Of a stretch of 64,000 nucleotides of DNA, positions 45,742 to 54,754 are shown piece by piece. Each line of letters starts with the position of its first letter. The first letter of the stretch is position 1. The stretch spans positions 3,100,001 to 3,164,000 of the forward strand of contig NZ_CP099567.1 of NCBI RefSeq assembly GCF_022530855.2, given 5' to 3'. The notes under the pieces are model-generated. The model was not told the origin of the DNA. It worked only from the letters and a program-made list of their open reading frames with translations, and searched no databases. The position numbers and the translations under genes were made by a program. The stretch is from Candidatus Vondammii sp. HM_W22. GTDB lineage: Bacteria; Pseudomonadota; Gammaproteobacteria; Chromatiales; Chromatiaceae.

Positions 45742-48633
45742 CTAAACAGCCACCACAAGCCTCAGCCCATCCAGCCGGACCCGGGTAGCCCGGAGATGTT
45801 CATCCAGACCCTCTTGCTGGGCCCTCAGCGACGCCAGTTCATCTTCTCTGACATTCGGGTTCACCCGCTGCAGCGCCGTGAGGCGGCCCAGCTCTGATGC
45901 ATACCGCTGCTGCATTGTAAGGAGGGCTGTTTCGGTGATTTCCTGTCGCTGGAGCTCAACCAGCTCTTCACCCTTCTCCAGCATGGCACGGATACGCGTG
46001 CGTAGTGGTGTGATGATTTTCCGTGCGGTGTGTTTCCCCAGACGCTGTCTGCCCTGGTTGAGTACCTCATGGGGGAGCTCACTACCAACCTCAGCGAGTT
46101 CCTGGTTCACCAGCAGACGCAGCAGGGTGGAGGGCAGGAAGCGCCCCGCCTGGAGTGCCTTGGGGGCAGGGCATTCCAGGACAAAAATCAGTTCCAGCAG
46201 TAGGGTGCCGGCGGTGAGATTTGGGTGGTGGACTGCCGTTGCGCAGCTATTGCCCATCTCATCGTTTAGCACCATCTCCATGGAATCCCGGACCATGGGG
46301 TGTTCCCACGTCAGAAATTGGCGGTCTTCGTTGGTGAGCGCGATATTGCGCTTATAGGTGATAGTCAGTCCCTCTTCGGGAAGCCCTGGGAAATATTCCC
46401 GCTGCATCTGTGATGTCTGTTTAAGAATCTGGCTGCCGGCAGAGTGGTGTTCTGTCTCTATGCCGTAGGCAGTAAACAGGTTATCCATGTAATCACGCAA
46501 TGCTGATGATGCATCTTCAATTTCTATCGCCTCTTTGAGGATTTCAGCATCCTGGCCGCGGCAGGAGTTCAGCTCCAGCAGATGGTCCCGCCCTTTTTTC
46601 AGCTGCAGGCTGATCTCACGGTGCAGTTGCTGAGTGGTTTCAATCAGAAGCTCCAGAGCGTCAGGCTCACTCTCTCCCTCCTCCATGGATTGGACGAGTG
46701 CCGGGCGTAGCTGTGCGAGTATCTGCTGGCCGGATGGGCAGGTATGGCGAAAGGCGTTGAGGCCCTGGTGATACCAGCGCAACATAACTGCCTGGGCGCC
46801 CCCAGTGAAATAGGGTACATGGATCTGAACCTTTGACCGCTGGCCAATGCGATCCAGTCTACCAATGCGCTGTTCCAGCAAATCAGGATTGGACGGCAGG
46901 TCAAAAAGAGTCAGGTGATGGGCAAACTGGAAGTTACGACCCTCACTGCCGATCTCTGAGCAGATCATCAGCTGACACCCTTGTTCGCTGTCGGCAAACC
47001 AGGCTGCGGCACGGTCCCGCTCCACGATGCTCATCCCCTCATGGAACAACCCGGCATGGATACCTTCCCGTGTTCTGAGTGCCTCTTCCAGTCCTTTGGC
47101 TGTTTCAGCAAGGGCGCAAATCAGCAGCATCTTGCTGCCGTCCAGCTTTTTCAGTGTGGCTATCAACCAGTCGATCCGGGGATCGAATTGCCACCAAGCT
47201 CGGCCATCGGTTAATCGATAGACGGTCTCCGGATGTAACAGCTGTACCAGATCTGCTGCTCTATTTTTAACATCGGCAAGGCGGTATGCACTGGGCAGGG
47301 GAAGCGGGTAGCTGTGGAGTTCCCGCTCGGTAAAGCCCTTGATCCGGTCACGGGTATTGCGAAACAGAACTCTGCCAGTACCGTGACGATCCAATAACAG
47401 ATCGATGAGCTCTGCTCTCGCGGCCTGTCGCTCTTCTTCTAGCAGCGCCTGATCACCCAAGCCCTGTAGGAACGGGATAGCCTGATCCTCGCCGAGCGTT
47501 TTCAGTAACTGGGCAGTGGCGGCCTCACTCAGCGCCTCTTCTGACAGCAACTGCGTCACGGCATCGGCAACCGGCTGATAACCCTCTTCTTCTTTTCCAA
47601 AAGCTGCCAGACTGAAAAAACGGTCTGGATCGAGCAATCTCAAACGGGCAAAGTGCCCGGAACACCCCAGCTGTTCCGGTGTGGCGGTGAGCAGCAGGAC
47701 ACCTGGAATACGGGCGGCCAGTGCTTCAATCGCTCGGTAGGCAGGGCTGGCGTTCCCCTCTCGCCACTCTAGGTGATGGGCTTCGTCGACAATCAGGATA
47801 TCCCACTCCCCTTCTTCTGCCTGTTGTCGTCTTTGTGGATTTTCGGTGAGCAGATCCAGTCCACACAGAATCAGCTGCTCGGCGTGGAATGGGTTGTTCC
47901 CCCGGTCTGAAGACTCAATTGCCTGGCAACGCTCCTCGTCAAACAGACTGAAGTGGAGATTAAAGCGCCGTATCAACTCCACCAACCATTGGTGCAACAG
48001 CGGGCTAGGAACAACGATCAACGCCCGGCCTGCACGCCCTGTCAGTAATTGCCGATGCAGAATCAGGCAGGCTTCAATCGTTTTGCCCAATCCAACCTCA
48101 TCTGCCAGCAGTACCCGGGGGGCGAGGCGCATTCCCACTTCATGGGCAATATAGAGCTGGTGCAGGAGAAGTTCCGTGCGGGCACCGCCAAGGCCGATAA
48201 GTTCAGACTGTTCCAGTCTCTGCCGCTGCTCAAGGGTCTGGTGGCGCAGTTCAAACCACCGGTTACTGTCCAGCTGACCGGCAAACAGCCGTTCCTGGGG
48301 ACGGCCGAATTGAATAAAATTGCTGAGTTCACCCTCGGGAAGTACGGCTTCCACGCCATTCTCCCTAAGACCGGAGTAGGTCAGCAATCCATTATGCTCC
48401 GCCACTGAGTGAACCTGAAGCTTCCAGCCTTGATGACTCTCTGCCAAGTCACCCGGCAGAAACTGTACCCGGGTCAGCGGGGCGTTATCCTTCGCGTAGG
48501 TACGGAGTTCACCACTGGCCAAGAATAACAGGGTGAGGGTGCGGCCCTCAGTCTTTGTCAGGGCGCCAAGGCCGAGATCTGGCTCAGTATTGCTTATCCA
48601 GCGCTGCCCCGGGGTAAACTGCTGTTCGGCCAT
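45742..48633 (-). CDS. rapA: RNA polymerase-associated ATPase RapA
   Basis: RapA (HepA) is a Swi2/Snf2-type ATPase that binds RNA polymerase and helps it recycle. The 963-aa product is close to E. coli RapA (968). The N-terminal Tudor-like region includes FTPGQRWISNTEPDLGLGAL. Walker A is LLADEVGLGKTIEACLILH, the DEAH-type box is LIVDEAHHLEW, motif III is LLLTATPEQLG, and helicase-C motif VI is DLLEQRIGRLDRIGQRS. The C-terminal RapA domain is complete. The frame is intact over nearly 3 kb. Confidence 0.96.
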   Translation of the reverse strand: MAEQQFTPGQRWISNTEPDLGLGALTKTEGRTLTLLFLASGELRTYAKDNAPLTRVQFLPGDLAESHQGWKLQVHSVAEHNGLLTYSGLRENGVEAVLPEGELSNFIQFGRPQERLFAGQLDSNRWFELRHQTLEQRQRLEQSELIGLGGARTELLLHQLYIAHEVGMRLAPRVLLADEVGLGKTIEACLILHRQLLTGRAGRALIVVPSPLLHQWLVELIRRFNLHFSLFDEERCQAIESSDRGNNPFHAEQLILCGLDLLTENPQRRQQAEEGEWDILIVDEAHHLEWREGNASPAYRAIEALAARIPGVLLLTATPEQLGCSGHFARLRLLDPDRFFSLAAFGKEEEGYQPVADAVTQLLSEEALSEAATAQLLKTLGEDQAIPFLQGLGDQALLEEERQAARAELIDLLLDRHGTGRVLFRNTRDRIKGFTERELHSYPLPLPSAYRLADVKNRAADLVQLLHPETVYRLTDGRAWWQFDPRIDWLIATLKKLDGSKMLLICALAETAKGLEEALRTREGIHAGLFHEGMSIVERDRAAAWFADSEQGCQLMICSEIGSEGRNFQFAHHLTLFDLPSNPDLLEQRIGRLDRIGQRSKVQIHVPYFTGGAQAVMLRWYHQGLNAFRHTCPSGQQILAQLRPALVQSMEEGESEPDALELLIETTQQLHREISLQLKKGRDHLLELNSCRGQDAEILKEAIEIEDASSALRDYMDNLFTAYGIETEHHSAGSQILKQTSQMQREYFPGLPEEGLTITYKRNIALTNEDRQFLTWEHPMVRDSMEMVLNDEMGNSCATAVHHPNLTAGTLLLELIFVLECPAPKALQAGRFLPSTLLRLLVNQELAEVGSELPHEVLNQGRQRLGKHTARKIITPLRTRIRAMLEKGEELVELQRQEITETALLTMQQRYASELGRLTALQRVNPNVREDELASLRAQQEGLDEHLRATRVRLDGLRLVVAV

Positions 48634-48744
48634 CTGTTTTGAGTGGGTTTGTTAGATATGGGGCCGGAAGGATAATCATTTCTTTGCCTTGAGAGAAGCA
48701 ATGATTTGGATTTAGTTGAAGTATCCGGGTAAAAAGCCTGGGGA

Positions 48745-48788
48745 TTGACAAAAATCATTGGGTTAACTTTATTGGCTAATGTTATTAT
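48745..48788 (+). promoter_or_regulatory. FNR-type box and class II promoter for cytochrome c553
   Basis: TTGACAAAAATCAT (48745-48758) matches the FNR consensus TTGAT-N4-ATCAA at 8 of 10 positions. TATTAT (48783-48788) matches the -10 consensus at five of six positions and would start transcription near 48794. The box centre is then close to -41.5/-43, the class II activator position. Alternatively TTGACA could act as a plain -35 box with a weaker TTTATT 17 bp on. The gene start is about 70 nt further downstream. Confidence 0.5.
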
Positions 48789-48864
48789 TCGTTGACTTTT
48801 TATTGGCGAAGCCCTGTTTTTGGCGGCGCACGCAAAAGAAAACAACTAAGGGAGGTAATTCGAA

Positions 48865-49176
48865 ATGAAAACCATTGCAATGGTCGCAGGTGCTGCTCTG
48901 CTTTCACTGGGTCTTGCTGGTAACGTTCTTGCCGGTGGCGCTGATCTTTATAAGACCAAGGCTTGTTTCTCATGCCATGGTGCAGATGCTGAAACACCGA
49001 TTATGCCGACTTACCCCAAGCTGGCCGGTCAGAATGCCATTTATGCCTTTAATCAGATGAAGGATATCAAGAGCGGCAAACGTAATAATGGCCAGACCAT
49101 AGTTATGAAGGGCATTGTTGCAGCCATTTCCGATGCTGAGCTGAAGGAAATCGCCGACTGGCTTGCCACTCTGTGA
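48865..49176 (+). CDS. Class I cytochrome c (c553-like), periplasmic
   Basis: The 103-aa product has a signal peptide (MVAGAALLSLGLAGNVLA), one heme-binding CFSCH, and a C-terminal Met region (TIVMKGIVAAISDAELKEIA) providing the sixth ligand. The layout, KACFSCHGADAETPIMPTYP then KLAGQNAIYAFNQM, matches small soluble c553/c5-type electron carriers of sulfur-oxidising and denitrifying bacteria. GGGAGG precedes the ATG. An FNR-type box lies upstream, so induction at low oxygen is likely. An intrinsic terminator follows, so it is a single-gene unit. Confidence 0.92.
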   Translation: MKTIAMVAGAALLSLGLAGNVLAGGADLYKTKACFSCHGADAETPIMPTYPKLAGQNAIYAFNQMKDIKSGKRNNGQTIVMKGIVAAISDAELKEIADWLATL

Positions 49177-49198
49177 TCTGAAATTCACCTTGTCAAGG

Positions 49199-49234
49199 AC
49201 GCCGGAGCTGATAATCAAGTTCCGGCGTTTTTGT
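49199..49234 (+). terminator. Intrinsic terminator after cytochrome c553
   Basis: ACGCCGGA (49199-49206) pairs with TCCGGCGT (49221-49228), followed by TTTTTGTTTC. This is a standard rho-independent terminator 22 nt after the stop. Confidence 0.9.
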
Positions 49235-49538
49235 TTCTGTTATTCGTGCTTTAATCCCGTCCAGTCTATGGTCTGATTCTCATGCTCTGGGTAGCAATAG
49301 GGCGTCATCCGTCATTATCAGCTTGAAATATTCCCGTGTTTATTCAAACAGATATTGCGGAGCTATAAACGGGTTAAATACCATGGTCACTGGGTGATAT
49401 ACCTCGGTAAGAGGGTGTATACCTGCGTTTATGGTGGGAAAACCGGTTAATCGCTTTCGACAGTGCTGTTGATCGCTATCAATGGCCCTATCCTCTGATT
49501 GTTTTAGCATGTCATTTTTTTGTTTGCAGGAGTGTTGA
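49235..49538. other. Intergenic region before the copper-chaperone cluster
   Basis: About 300 bases with no supported gene. A minus-strand open frame (49340-49603) overlaps the start of the next gene and has no family match. The promoter of the copper cluster should lie here, but no clear hexamers were assigned. Confidence 0.35.
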
Positions 49539-50033
49539 GTGGGTAAATCCAGTCTGAAACTTTGGATTGCAGCGAGTCTTCTTTTCGTCATGGCTGCTAC
49601 CATGGCTGTTTATAAAGTCTGGCCTCTATTACATCCAGAGGTGGTTCATTTGGCTCCACTGGATCCAAATTGCGATCTCCGTGCCGGTCCCTGTACCGGG
49701 GTTTTGCCGGGTGGTGGCCGTATTACCTTCGGGATAAAGCCGGATACCATACCCTTGATAGAGACTCTGGAGCTGGACGTCAGGGTGGATGGAATCAAGG
49801 CCAGTAGTGCTGAAATTGATTTTGTCGGCGTAGACATGAATATGGGTTTTAACCGGCCAAAGCTGTCAGCGGCAGGCGAAGGGCGTTTTTCCGGTCAAGG
49901 AGTATTGCCGGTCTGTGTCAGGAAAGCAATGGAGTGGGAAGCTCGGGTGCTGGTCAAGACCAATGAGGGTCTGGTGGCTGCGCCATTTCGTTTCATCACG
50001 GTCAATCCCGATGCGACCTTTCCGGGCAAGTGA
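49539..50033 (+). CDS. Membrane-anchored periplasmic protein of a copper-chaperone cluster, unknown function
   Basis: From GTG 49539 (GCAGGAG upstream) the 164-aa product has an N-terminal membrane anchor (LWIAASLLFVMAATMAVYKV) and a periplasmic domain with LDPNCDLRAGPCTGVLPGG, whose two Cys might bind a metal, and VDMNMGFNRPKL with two Met. The next genes are a SCO-like and a PCuAC-like copper chaperone, both broken. The gene is intact while its partners are damaged. A role in copper delivery to cytochrome oxidase is inferred from context only. Confidence 0.7.
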   Translation: MGKSSLKLWIAASLLFVMAATMAVYKVWPLLHPEVVHLAPLDPNCDLRAGPCTGVLPGGGRITFGIKPDTIPLIETLELDVRVDGIKASSAEIDFVGVDMNMGFNRPKLSAAGEGRFSGQGVLPVCVRKAMEWEARVLVKTNEGLVAAPFRFITVNPDATFPGK

Positions 50034-50041
50034 GGGGCGTG

Positions 50042-50624
50042 ATGAGTAAGCGTCCCGCACTGACCGGATTGATTATTGCCCTGGTAGCTCTTCTGTTGTG
50101 GCTTACGCTGTTCTGGGAGCCAGCAATTGAAAGCCCGGGTGGTCTAGCTATAGAGATTGAAGCGATGCCCCGGGGCGAAGATTTTGTTCTTCAGTCTCAA
50201 GATGGACCAGTTACCCTGGAGGCTCTTAAAGATAAGGTGGTCGTGCTCTATTTTGGCTATACCTGGCGTCCGAATATCTGTCCCACCAGCCTGTTTTTTT
50301 GAGTCTGGCCCTCAATGAGTTAACAGATGCAGAGCCTCTTTATCAGTATCGATCCAGAACGGGATACGCTGGAGAGATTGAAGAATGATGGTGAATACTT
50401 CCATCCGAATATCAAAGGAGTTACCGGGACTCCGGATCAGTTGAAAGATGTAGAAAAGCGCTATGGAGCGGCCTATAGCATAGTGAAATTAGGCGTCTGC
50501 CACAGACTACGTAGTGGATCACACGGCAGAGCTTTACATTATTGATCAGCAAGGTCGGCTGATAAAAAAACTGGCTCATGGTACCCGCCGGAAGAGATAT
50601 TTTCGGTTCTTCGGGGAATGTTAG
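50042..50624 (+). pseudogene. SCO1/SenC copper chaperone, broken
   Basis: SCO proteins deliver copper to the CuA site of cytochrome oxidase. From ATG 50042 a membrane anchor (LIIALVALLLWLTLFWEPAI) leads into the thioredoxin fold. The copper-binding CxxxC is WRPNICPTS: the first Cys is replaced by Arg. The frame slips near 50300, continues as QSLFISIDPERDTLERLKND with GVTGTPDQLKDVEKRYGAAY, slips again near 50505 into ATDYVVDHTAELYIID, and once more near 50585. Loss of a ligand plus three slips indicates decay rather than sequencing error alone. Confidence 0.85.
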
Positions 50625-50660
50625 ATGAAAAAAATTAATCTTTGAAGTCGAGGGAAGAGA

Positions 50661-51140
50661 ATGAAAATAACATCTTTGCTGTGGCTATCTGCACTAAGTC
50701 TGATGAGTGCCTACACTCCCGTTATGGCTGATACGGCCGCCAGCGTAGTGACGGTGGAAGGTGCTTATATTCGAGCGGTACCGCCGGGATAGCCGAACAG
50801 TGCCTCTTTTCTGATTTTGACCAACAAATCATCCCGAGATCATGCTCTGGTTTCGGCTGAAAGCAATATCTCAAATGTGGTTGAACTGCACACTCATGTG
50901 CATGACAAGGGCATGATGCGGATGCGCCGGATAGAGCAGATCGTTATTCCTGCTGGTGGGAATGTCAAACTGCAGCCGGGGGGCAATCATGTGATGCTGA
51001 TCGGTCTGAAACAGATACCGATGCCTGGCGATAGTGCAGAGCTGACGCTTGTGTTTGAGGATGGCAGTAAAATCACCTTGTCCGTCCCGGTGCGTAAGCT
51101 GCAGATGAAGATGATGAAGGGCGGCATGGATAGTATATAG
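50661..51140 (+). pseudogene. PCuAC copper chaperone with premature stop
   Basis: PCuAC proteins carry Cu(I) in the periplasm toward cytochrome oxidase. From ATG 50661 (GGGAAGAG upstream) the frame has a signal peptide (LLWLSALSLMSAYTPVMA), VEGAYIRAVPPG, then TAG at 50790-50792 where the family has Gln (PPGQPNSA). After the stop the same frame continues unbroken: NSASFLILTN, ELHTHVHDKGMMRMRR and GGNHVMLIGLKQIPMPG, so the Cu-binding His/Met set is intact. A single C-to-T change would explain it. The gene ends right at the left end of IS5 copy B. Confidence 0.85.
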
Positions 51141-51154
51141 CATCGTCATAAGAT

Positions 51155-51352
51155 CACCTGATTACCTATCAAGCTCAGCTATTGCTCAGCCGAATTGTGG
51201 GCTGTAGACTCGAATGGCACTTACTATAGTGCTGCCAAAATAATACGAATTATCGTTAATATAAAAACAACAGCACATAACGCCCCTGTAACCTAATGAA
51301 TCCAAGGTAATTATGTTTCTTGCGTCATAGCTGAGTTTCATAGGTAATCAGG
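51155..51352. mobile_element. MITE-A copy 2 (198 bp) inside IS5 copy B
   Basis: ACCTGATTACCTATCAAGCT at the left end pairs with the right end (AGTTTCATAGGTAATCAGGT) as a terminal inverted repeat. The 6-bp target duplication is TAAGAT: left copy 51149-51154, right copy 52635-52640, now displaced by a later insertion. Copy A of the IS has the uninterrupted site CGTCATAAGATTATAGCCC (38168-38186), which proves the insertion. Confidence 0.85.
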
Positions 51353-51354
51353 TA

Positions 51355-52627
51355 GAATTATAACTGAAAGTGTTGTTTGAAGGGAATTGAGAAAGAGCGG
51401 GGTATCTGGTTGATTTGTTGTTGCGAGACATCAAAACAACCCCACCATGAGTTAAGAATAACGTTGTTAAGCTGGCAGGTCGAGATACGATTATCGATCC
51501 GCTGACAGAGTTGCCGAGAAGCGGTGCGGAGCAGTTGATCTACTAGGCGGTGGAAGCCGAGCTGCTGGAGCTGTTGGCGGAGCACGTCGAGCGACGGACA
51601 GAGGATGGCAAGGCGGGTGTGGTGTGTAATGGTCACCTGCCAGCTCGTAAACTGCAGACAGGATTGGGGCCGGTCACGGTCAAGATCCCCAAAGTTCGCG
51701 CGAAGACCGGCGAGCCGGTAACGTTCCGATCAGCTCTGGTGCCGCCGTATGTACGCAAGACGAAGTCACTGGAAGCGGCGCTGGCGTGGCTCTACCTGAA
51801 GGGGATTTCCAGTGGAGAGATGGGTGAAGCCCTGAAAGTGCTGGTGGTTCCGGATGCAACAGGCTTGTCGGCCGGCAGGGTATCGCATCTGAAGCAGGTC
51901 TCGGCAGAAGAATATCGGAGCTGGTGCGAGGAGCGCCTGGATAAGGACCATTGGGTGTATGTGTGGGCAGACGGTGTCTACAGCGGACAGAGAGCAGAGC
52001 AGACGAAGCTGTGTGCCCTGGTGGTGATCGGCGTGAATGAGCGTGGTGAGAAGCATTTTCTGGCAATTGAGGATGGTGTACGGGAGTCCACACAGAGCTG
52101 ACGGGAGGTACTGTTGAAACTGAAGTCACGCGGACTGACCCCGCCAAAATTGGCGATCGGTGACGGTGCCATGGGATTCTGGGCTGCGCTGGAGGAAGTG
52201 TATCCGGAGACGCGCCAGCAGCGCTGCTGGATGCACAAGACCATGAACGTGCTGAACTGCCTGCCAAGGTCAGCTCAGCCGAAAGCGAAGCAGGCACTGC
52301 ATAACATCTGGCAGTCGGAGACCCAGGCCGATGCGGAAAAGGCCTTTGATCTGTTTATCAAAACGTATGAGCCAAAGTATCCGAAGGCTGCCATCTGTCT
52401 GCACAAAGACCGAGAGGAACTGATGGCTTTCTATCGCGTGACGGCATGCTACACATGATGTTCAAACTCGGCCTGTGTGCCGAGAAGACGTGGAGACGAT
52501 TACGGGGTTTCGATTACCTGGCGAAGGTGATAACCGGAATCAAATTTAAAGAGGGTGTTGAGATAGCAGGAGTCGATCAGGTCGCCGCTTGATTCAACTG
52601 GCTAAACACCAGATTTGACTATAACTC
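51355..52627 (+). mobile_element. IS256-type element 2, inserted in MITE-A copy 2
   Basis: A perfect 9-bp duplication AATCAGGTA flanks it (51346-51354 and 52628-52636); IS256-family elements make 8-9 bp duplications. Ends are weak inverted repeats: GAATTATAACTGAAA on the left and, read inward, GAGTTATAGTCAAA on the right. The length is 1273 bp. It carries one broken transposase gene. Confidence 0.8.
51451..52593 (+). pseudogene. IS256/mutator-family transposase of element 2, broken
   Basis: The frame reads LAGRDTIIDPLTELPRSGAE, a TAG at about 51543, then AVEAELLELLAEHVERRTED. The first catalytic Asp region is WVYVWADGVYSGQR. A TGA near 52099 replaces the Trp expected in ESTQSWREVL. The second Asp is in PPKLAIGDGAMGFWAALEEV. 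After ELMAFY about 50 residues are missing, including the catalytic Glu, and the C-terminus MMFKLGLCAEKTWRRLRGFD continues in another frame to VDQVAA. Clearly inactive. Confidence 0.85.
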
Positions 52628-52737
52628 AATCAGGTAAGATTATAGCCCAAAGCACCATATACCTAATCTGGGCAGCGACAATAAATGAACGGGTATTTTT
52701 TGCATAGCCTGTCGCAATGCCATGCCAGCGTTGAAAA

Positions 52738-54038
52738 GAGACAGACCTAAATGCTGTGTAACTGCCTGTCATTAAACCCAGACAAGGGAGAGGACAGGCA
52801 GCTGATCGACAAGAAGGAGCTCCAGGCGATAGCCCAGGCGGCCGCTAAAAACATCAAAACTGAAGAAGATCTCAACGAGTTTCGGCAAATGCTGACCAGG
52901 ATCACGGTCGAGGCAGCACTCAATGCTGAACTGACTGATCATCTTGGCTTTGCCAAGCATCAACAATCCGAAACGAGTAATAGCCGCAACGGCACGACCA
53001 GCAAGACCTTGCAAACGGAAGATGGCCAGTTTGAACTGGATACCCCGCGAGATAGAGCGGGCAGCTTTGAACCTCAGCTAGTTAAGAAGCACCAGCGTCG
53101 ATTTACCTCAATGGATGACAAGATCCTCTTCTTGTATGCCCAAGGTATGACAACCCGAGAAATCGTCACGATATTCAAGGAGATGTATGGGGCCGATGTC
53201 TCTGCCACACTCATATCCAAAGTCACTGATGCAGTCATCGAACAGGTTGTTGAATGGCAATCTCGCCCCCTGGATGCAATTTAGCCTATTGTTTATCTGG
53301 ACAGCATTGTCGTTAAAATCCGGCAAGACAAGAAAGTGATCAATAAAGCGATTTATCTCGCTCTGAGCGTCAACCTGGAAGGCCACAAGGAATTATTGGG
53401 GATGTGGCTGTCGGAGAATGAGGGGGCCTAGTTCTGGCTGAACGTGCTGACAGAGCTTCAGAATCGCGGTGTGAAGGATATTTTGATTACCTGTGTCGAT
53501 GGCTTAGGAGGCTTTCCTGATGCCATCAAAACGGCTTTTCCGAATATCTAGCTGTGTATTGTGCATATGCTACGGAACTCGATGAAGTACGTGCCTTGGA
53601 AAGACTACAAGCCTGTCACGGCTGATTTGAAAAAGATTTACCAGTCCATCACCGAGGAAGAAGCCTTATTGGCGCTGGATAAATTCTCTGACCGGTGGGA
53701 CAACAAGTACCCCCGGATCAGCCGCTCCTGGCGTGCCCATCGGCAGAATATCAACACGCTGTTCAGCTACCCGGAGGACAAACGAAAAGTGATCTGCACG
53801 AACAACACCATTAGCCGCTGAACAGCGTCATTCGCAAAGCGATCAAAAAGCGGAAATTGTTTCCAACCGATGACTCGGCAAAGAAGGTAATCTATCTGGC
53901 AATCCAGGCCGCATCGAAAAAGTGGACAATGCCGATCCGTCATTGGAAACCAGCACTGAATAGATTTATGATTGAGTTCGAAGAACGCTTAGCGGAATAT
54001 ATTCAACCCTGGCTGTTACATAGAAAACTTTACAGGCT
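52738..54038 (+). mobile_element. IS256-type element 1, inserted in the transposase of IS5 copy B
   Basis: A perfect 9-bp duplication CGTTGAAAA flanks it (52729-52737 and 54039-54047). Copy A shows the uninterrupted region CCAGCGTTGAAGACGTAGAA. Length is 1301 bp. The ends share an imperfect inverted repeat (CTGTGTAACTGCC inside the left end; read inward CTATGTAACAGCC at the right). Confidence 0.85.
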
Positions 54039-54066
54039 CGTTGAAAATGTAGAAACGCGTTCTTAA
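52751..54066 (+). pseudogene. IS256-family transposase of element 1, broken
   Basis: The frame reads FRQMLTRITVEAALNAELTD, then HLGFAKHQQSETSNSRNGTT, the classic IS256-family N-terminus. In-frame TAG codons interrupt [11 protein letters not shown] (near 53282), ENEGA*FWLNVL (near 53430) and FPNI*LCIVHML (near 53550). VYLDSI holds the first Asp and [18 protein letters not shown] the second. A frameshift near 53818 precedes KRKLFPTDDSAKKVIYLA. The three amber codons and the shift make it inactive. The final codons run past the right target duplication. Confidence 0.88.
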
Positions 54067-54664
54067 ACCAAATATACTAACTTAGTCAGATGCTTGTCAT
54101 ATTCTCGCTGCTCTTTTCTACCCCTCTTCGGTGGAACAACGGCACTCATGTCCTGTGATTTTGCCTTCTCTAATATCTCTTGTGTATCGTAAGCCCTGTT
54201 GTCAGCCAAAAAATGCCTCTAAGCCCATCTAATCAGTGTGCTAGCCTGCGTGCAATCAGCCCGTAAGAATGAATCTGATCAGCATACCATGCGCCTCCAC
54301 GGCCAAGCGGACTTGGTGTTAACCCCCCTTTTGTACGGCTCATATCTTGATTGTCCTCTACCGCACCTGCTGCATGTGGATGAACTTTGATATGACCGCC
54401 ATCAATCATCATCCATTCAAAGTCCGGCTCATCAATTATCTGGGACAATAAATCCTTCCATATGCCTTTATCACGCCAGCGACAAAAGCTCCGATGGGTG
54501 TTCTTCCAATCACTATAATCAGGTGGTAAGTCGTGCCACGGCGCACCTGTGCGTAAAATCCAGAATACCGCATTGAGAAACAAACGGTTATCTTTAGCTA
54601 TGCCATCGTGCATCCCTTTTTTGCCCTGCAAGGGATGGTGGTAGTAGTTCACTATTAAACTCAC
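54048..54664 (-). pseudogene. IS5-family transposase of copy B (N-terminal and middle part)
   Basis: Minus-strand reading from GTG 54664 gives MSLIVNYYHHPLQGKKGMHD, GIAKDNRLFLNAVFWILRTG and WMMIDGGHIKVHPHAAGAVE with the first Asp. It then goes out of frame near 54345. The C-terminal part (RWRGI-type signature) is cut off by IS256-type element 1 and lies at 52641-52728. The start codon is GTG here; copy A has an 85-bp interruption just after the equivalent codons. Confidence 0.85.
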
Positions 54665-54754
54665 TCAGGACACTATCTAGGACAGCTCCTAATTTTTTAA
54701 TGCTTTTAATGCTTTTAATGCGCTGATGCGATTTTTATCAGCTGAATTTAGTGT

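Larger units (their letters stand above)
51136..54690 (-). mobile_element. IS5-family copy B, split by MITE-A and two IS256-type elements (nested composite)
   Basis: Left end AGCATCGTCATAAGAT (51139-51154) corresponds to copy A's left end (38165-38175 region). The sequence resumes at 52635 (TAAGATTATAGCCCAAAGCA) and runs to 52737, then resumes again at 54048 (TGTAGAAACGCGTTCTTAAA) to about 54690 (ACTATCTAGGACAGCTCC). Joined, these three pieces are collinear with copy A at 38160-39001. The two gaps are filled by MITE-A plus one IS256-type element, and by a second IS256-type element. Confidence 0.85.

Noticed and set aside
50790-53552. Frequent in-frame TAG codons (prmA, PCuAC, both IS256-type genes, IS30 relic), suggesting TAG might be read as an amino acid
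   Set aside because: Intact genes end in TAG (aroQ, accC, thiC, the XRE regulator, the RND adaptor), the TAG-bearing genes mostly have other damage too, and no suppressor or pyrrolysine genes are visible here. C-to-T decay is the simpler explanation.
54655-54740. AATGCTTTTAATGCTTTTAATGC short repeat after IS5 copy B
   Set aside because: Only about three units of a simple AT-rich repeat between two IS ends; no function suggested.
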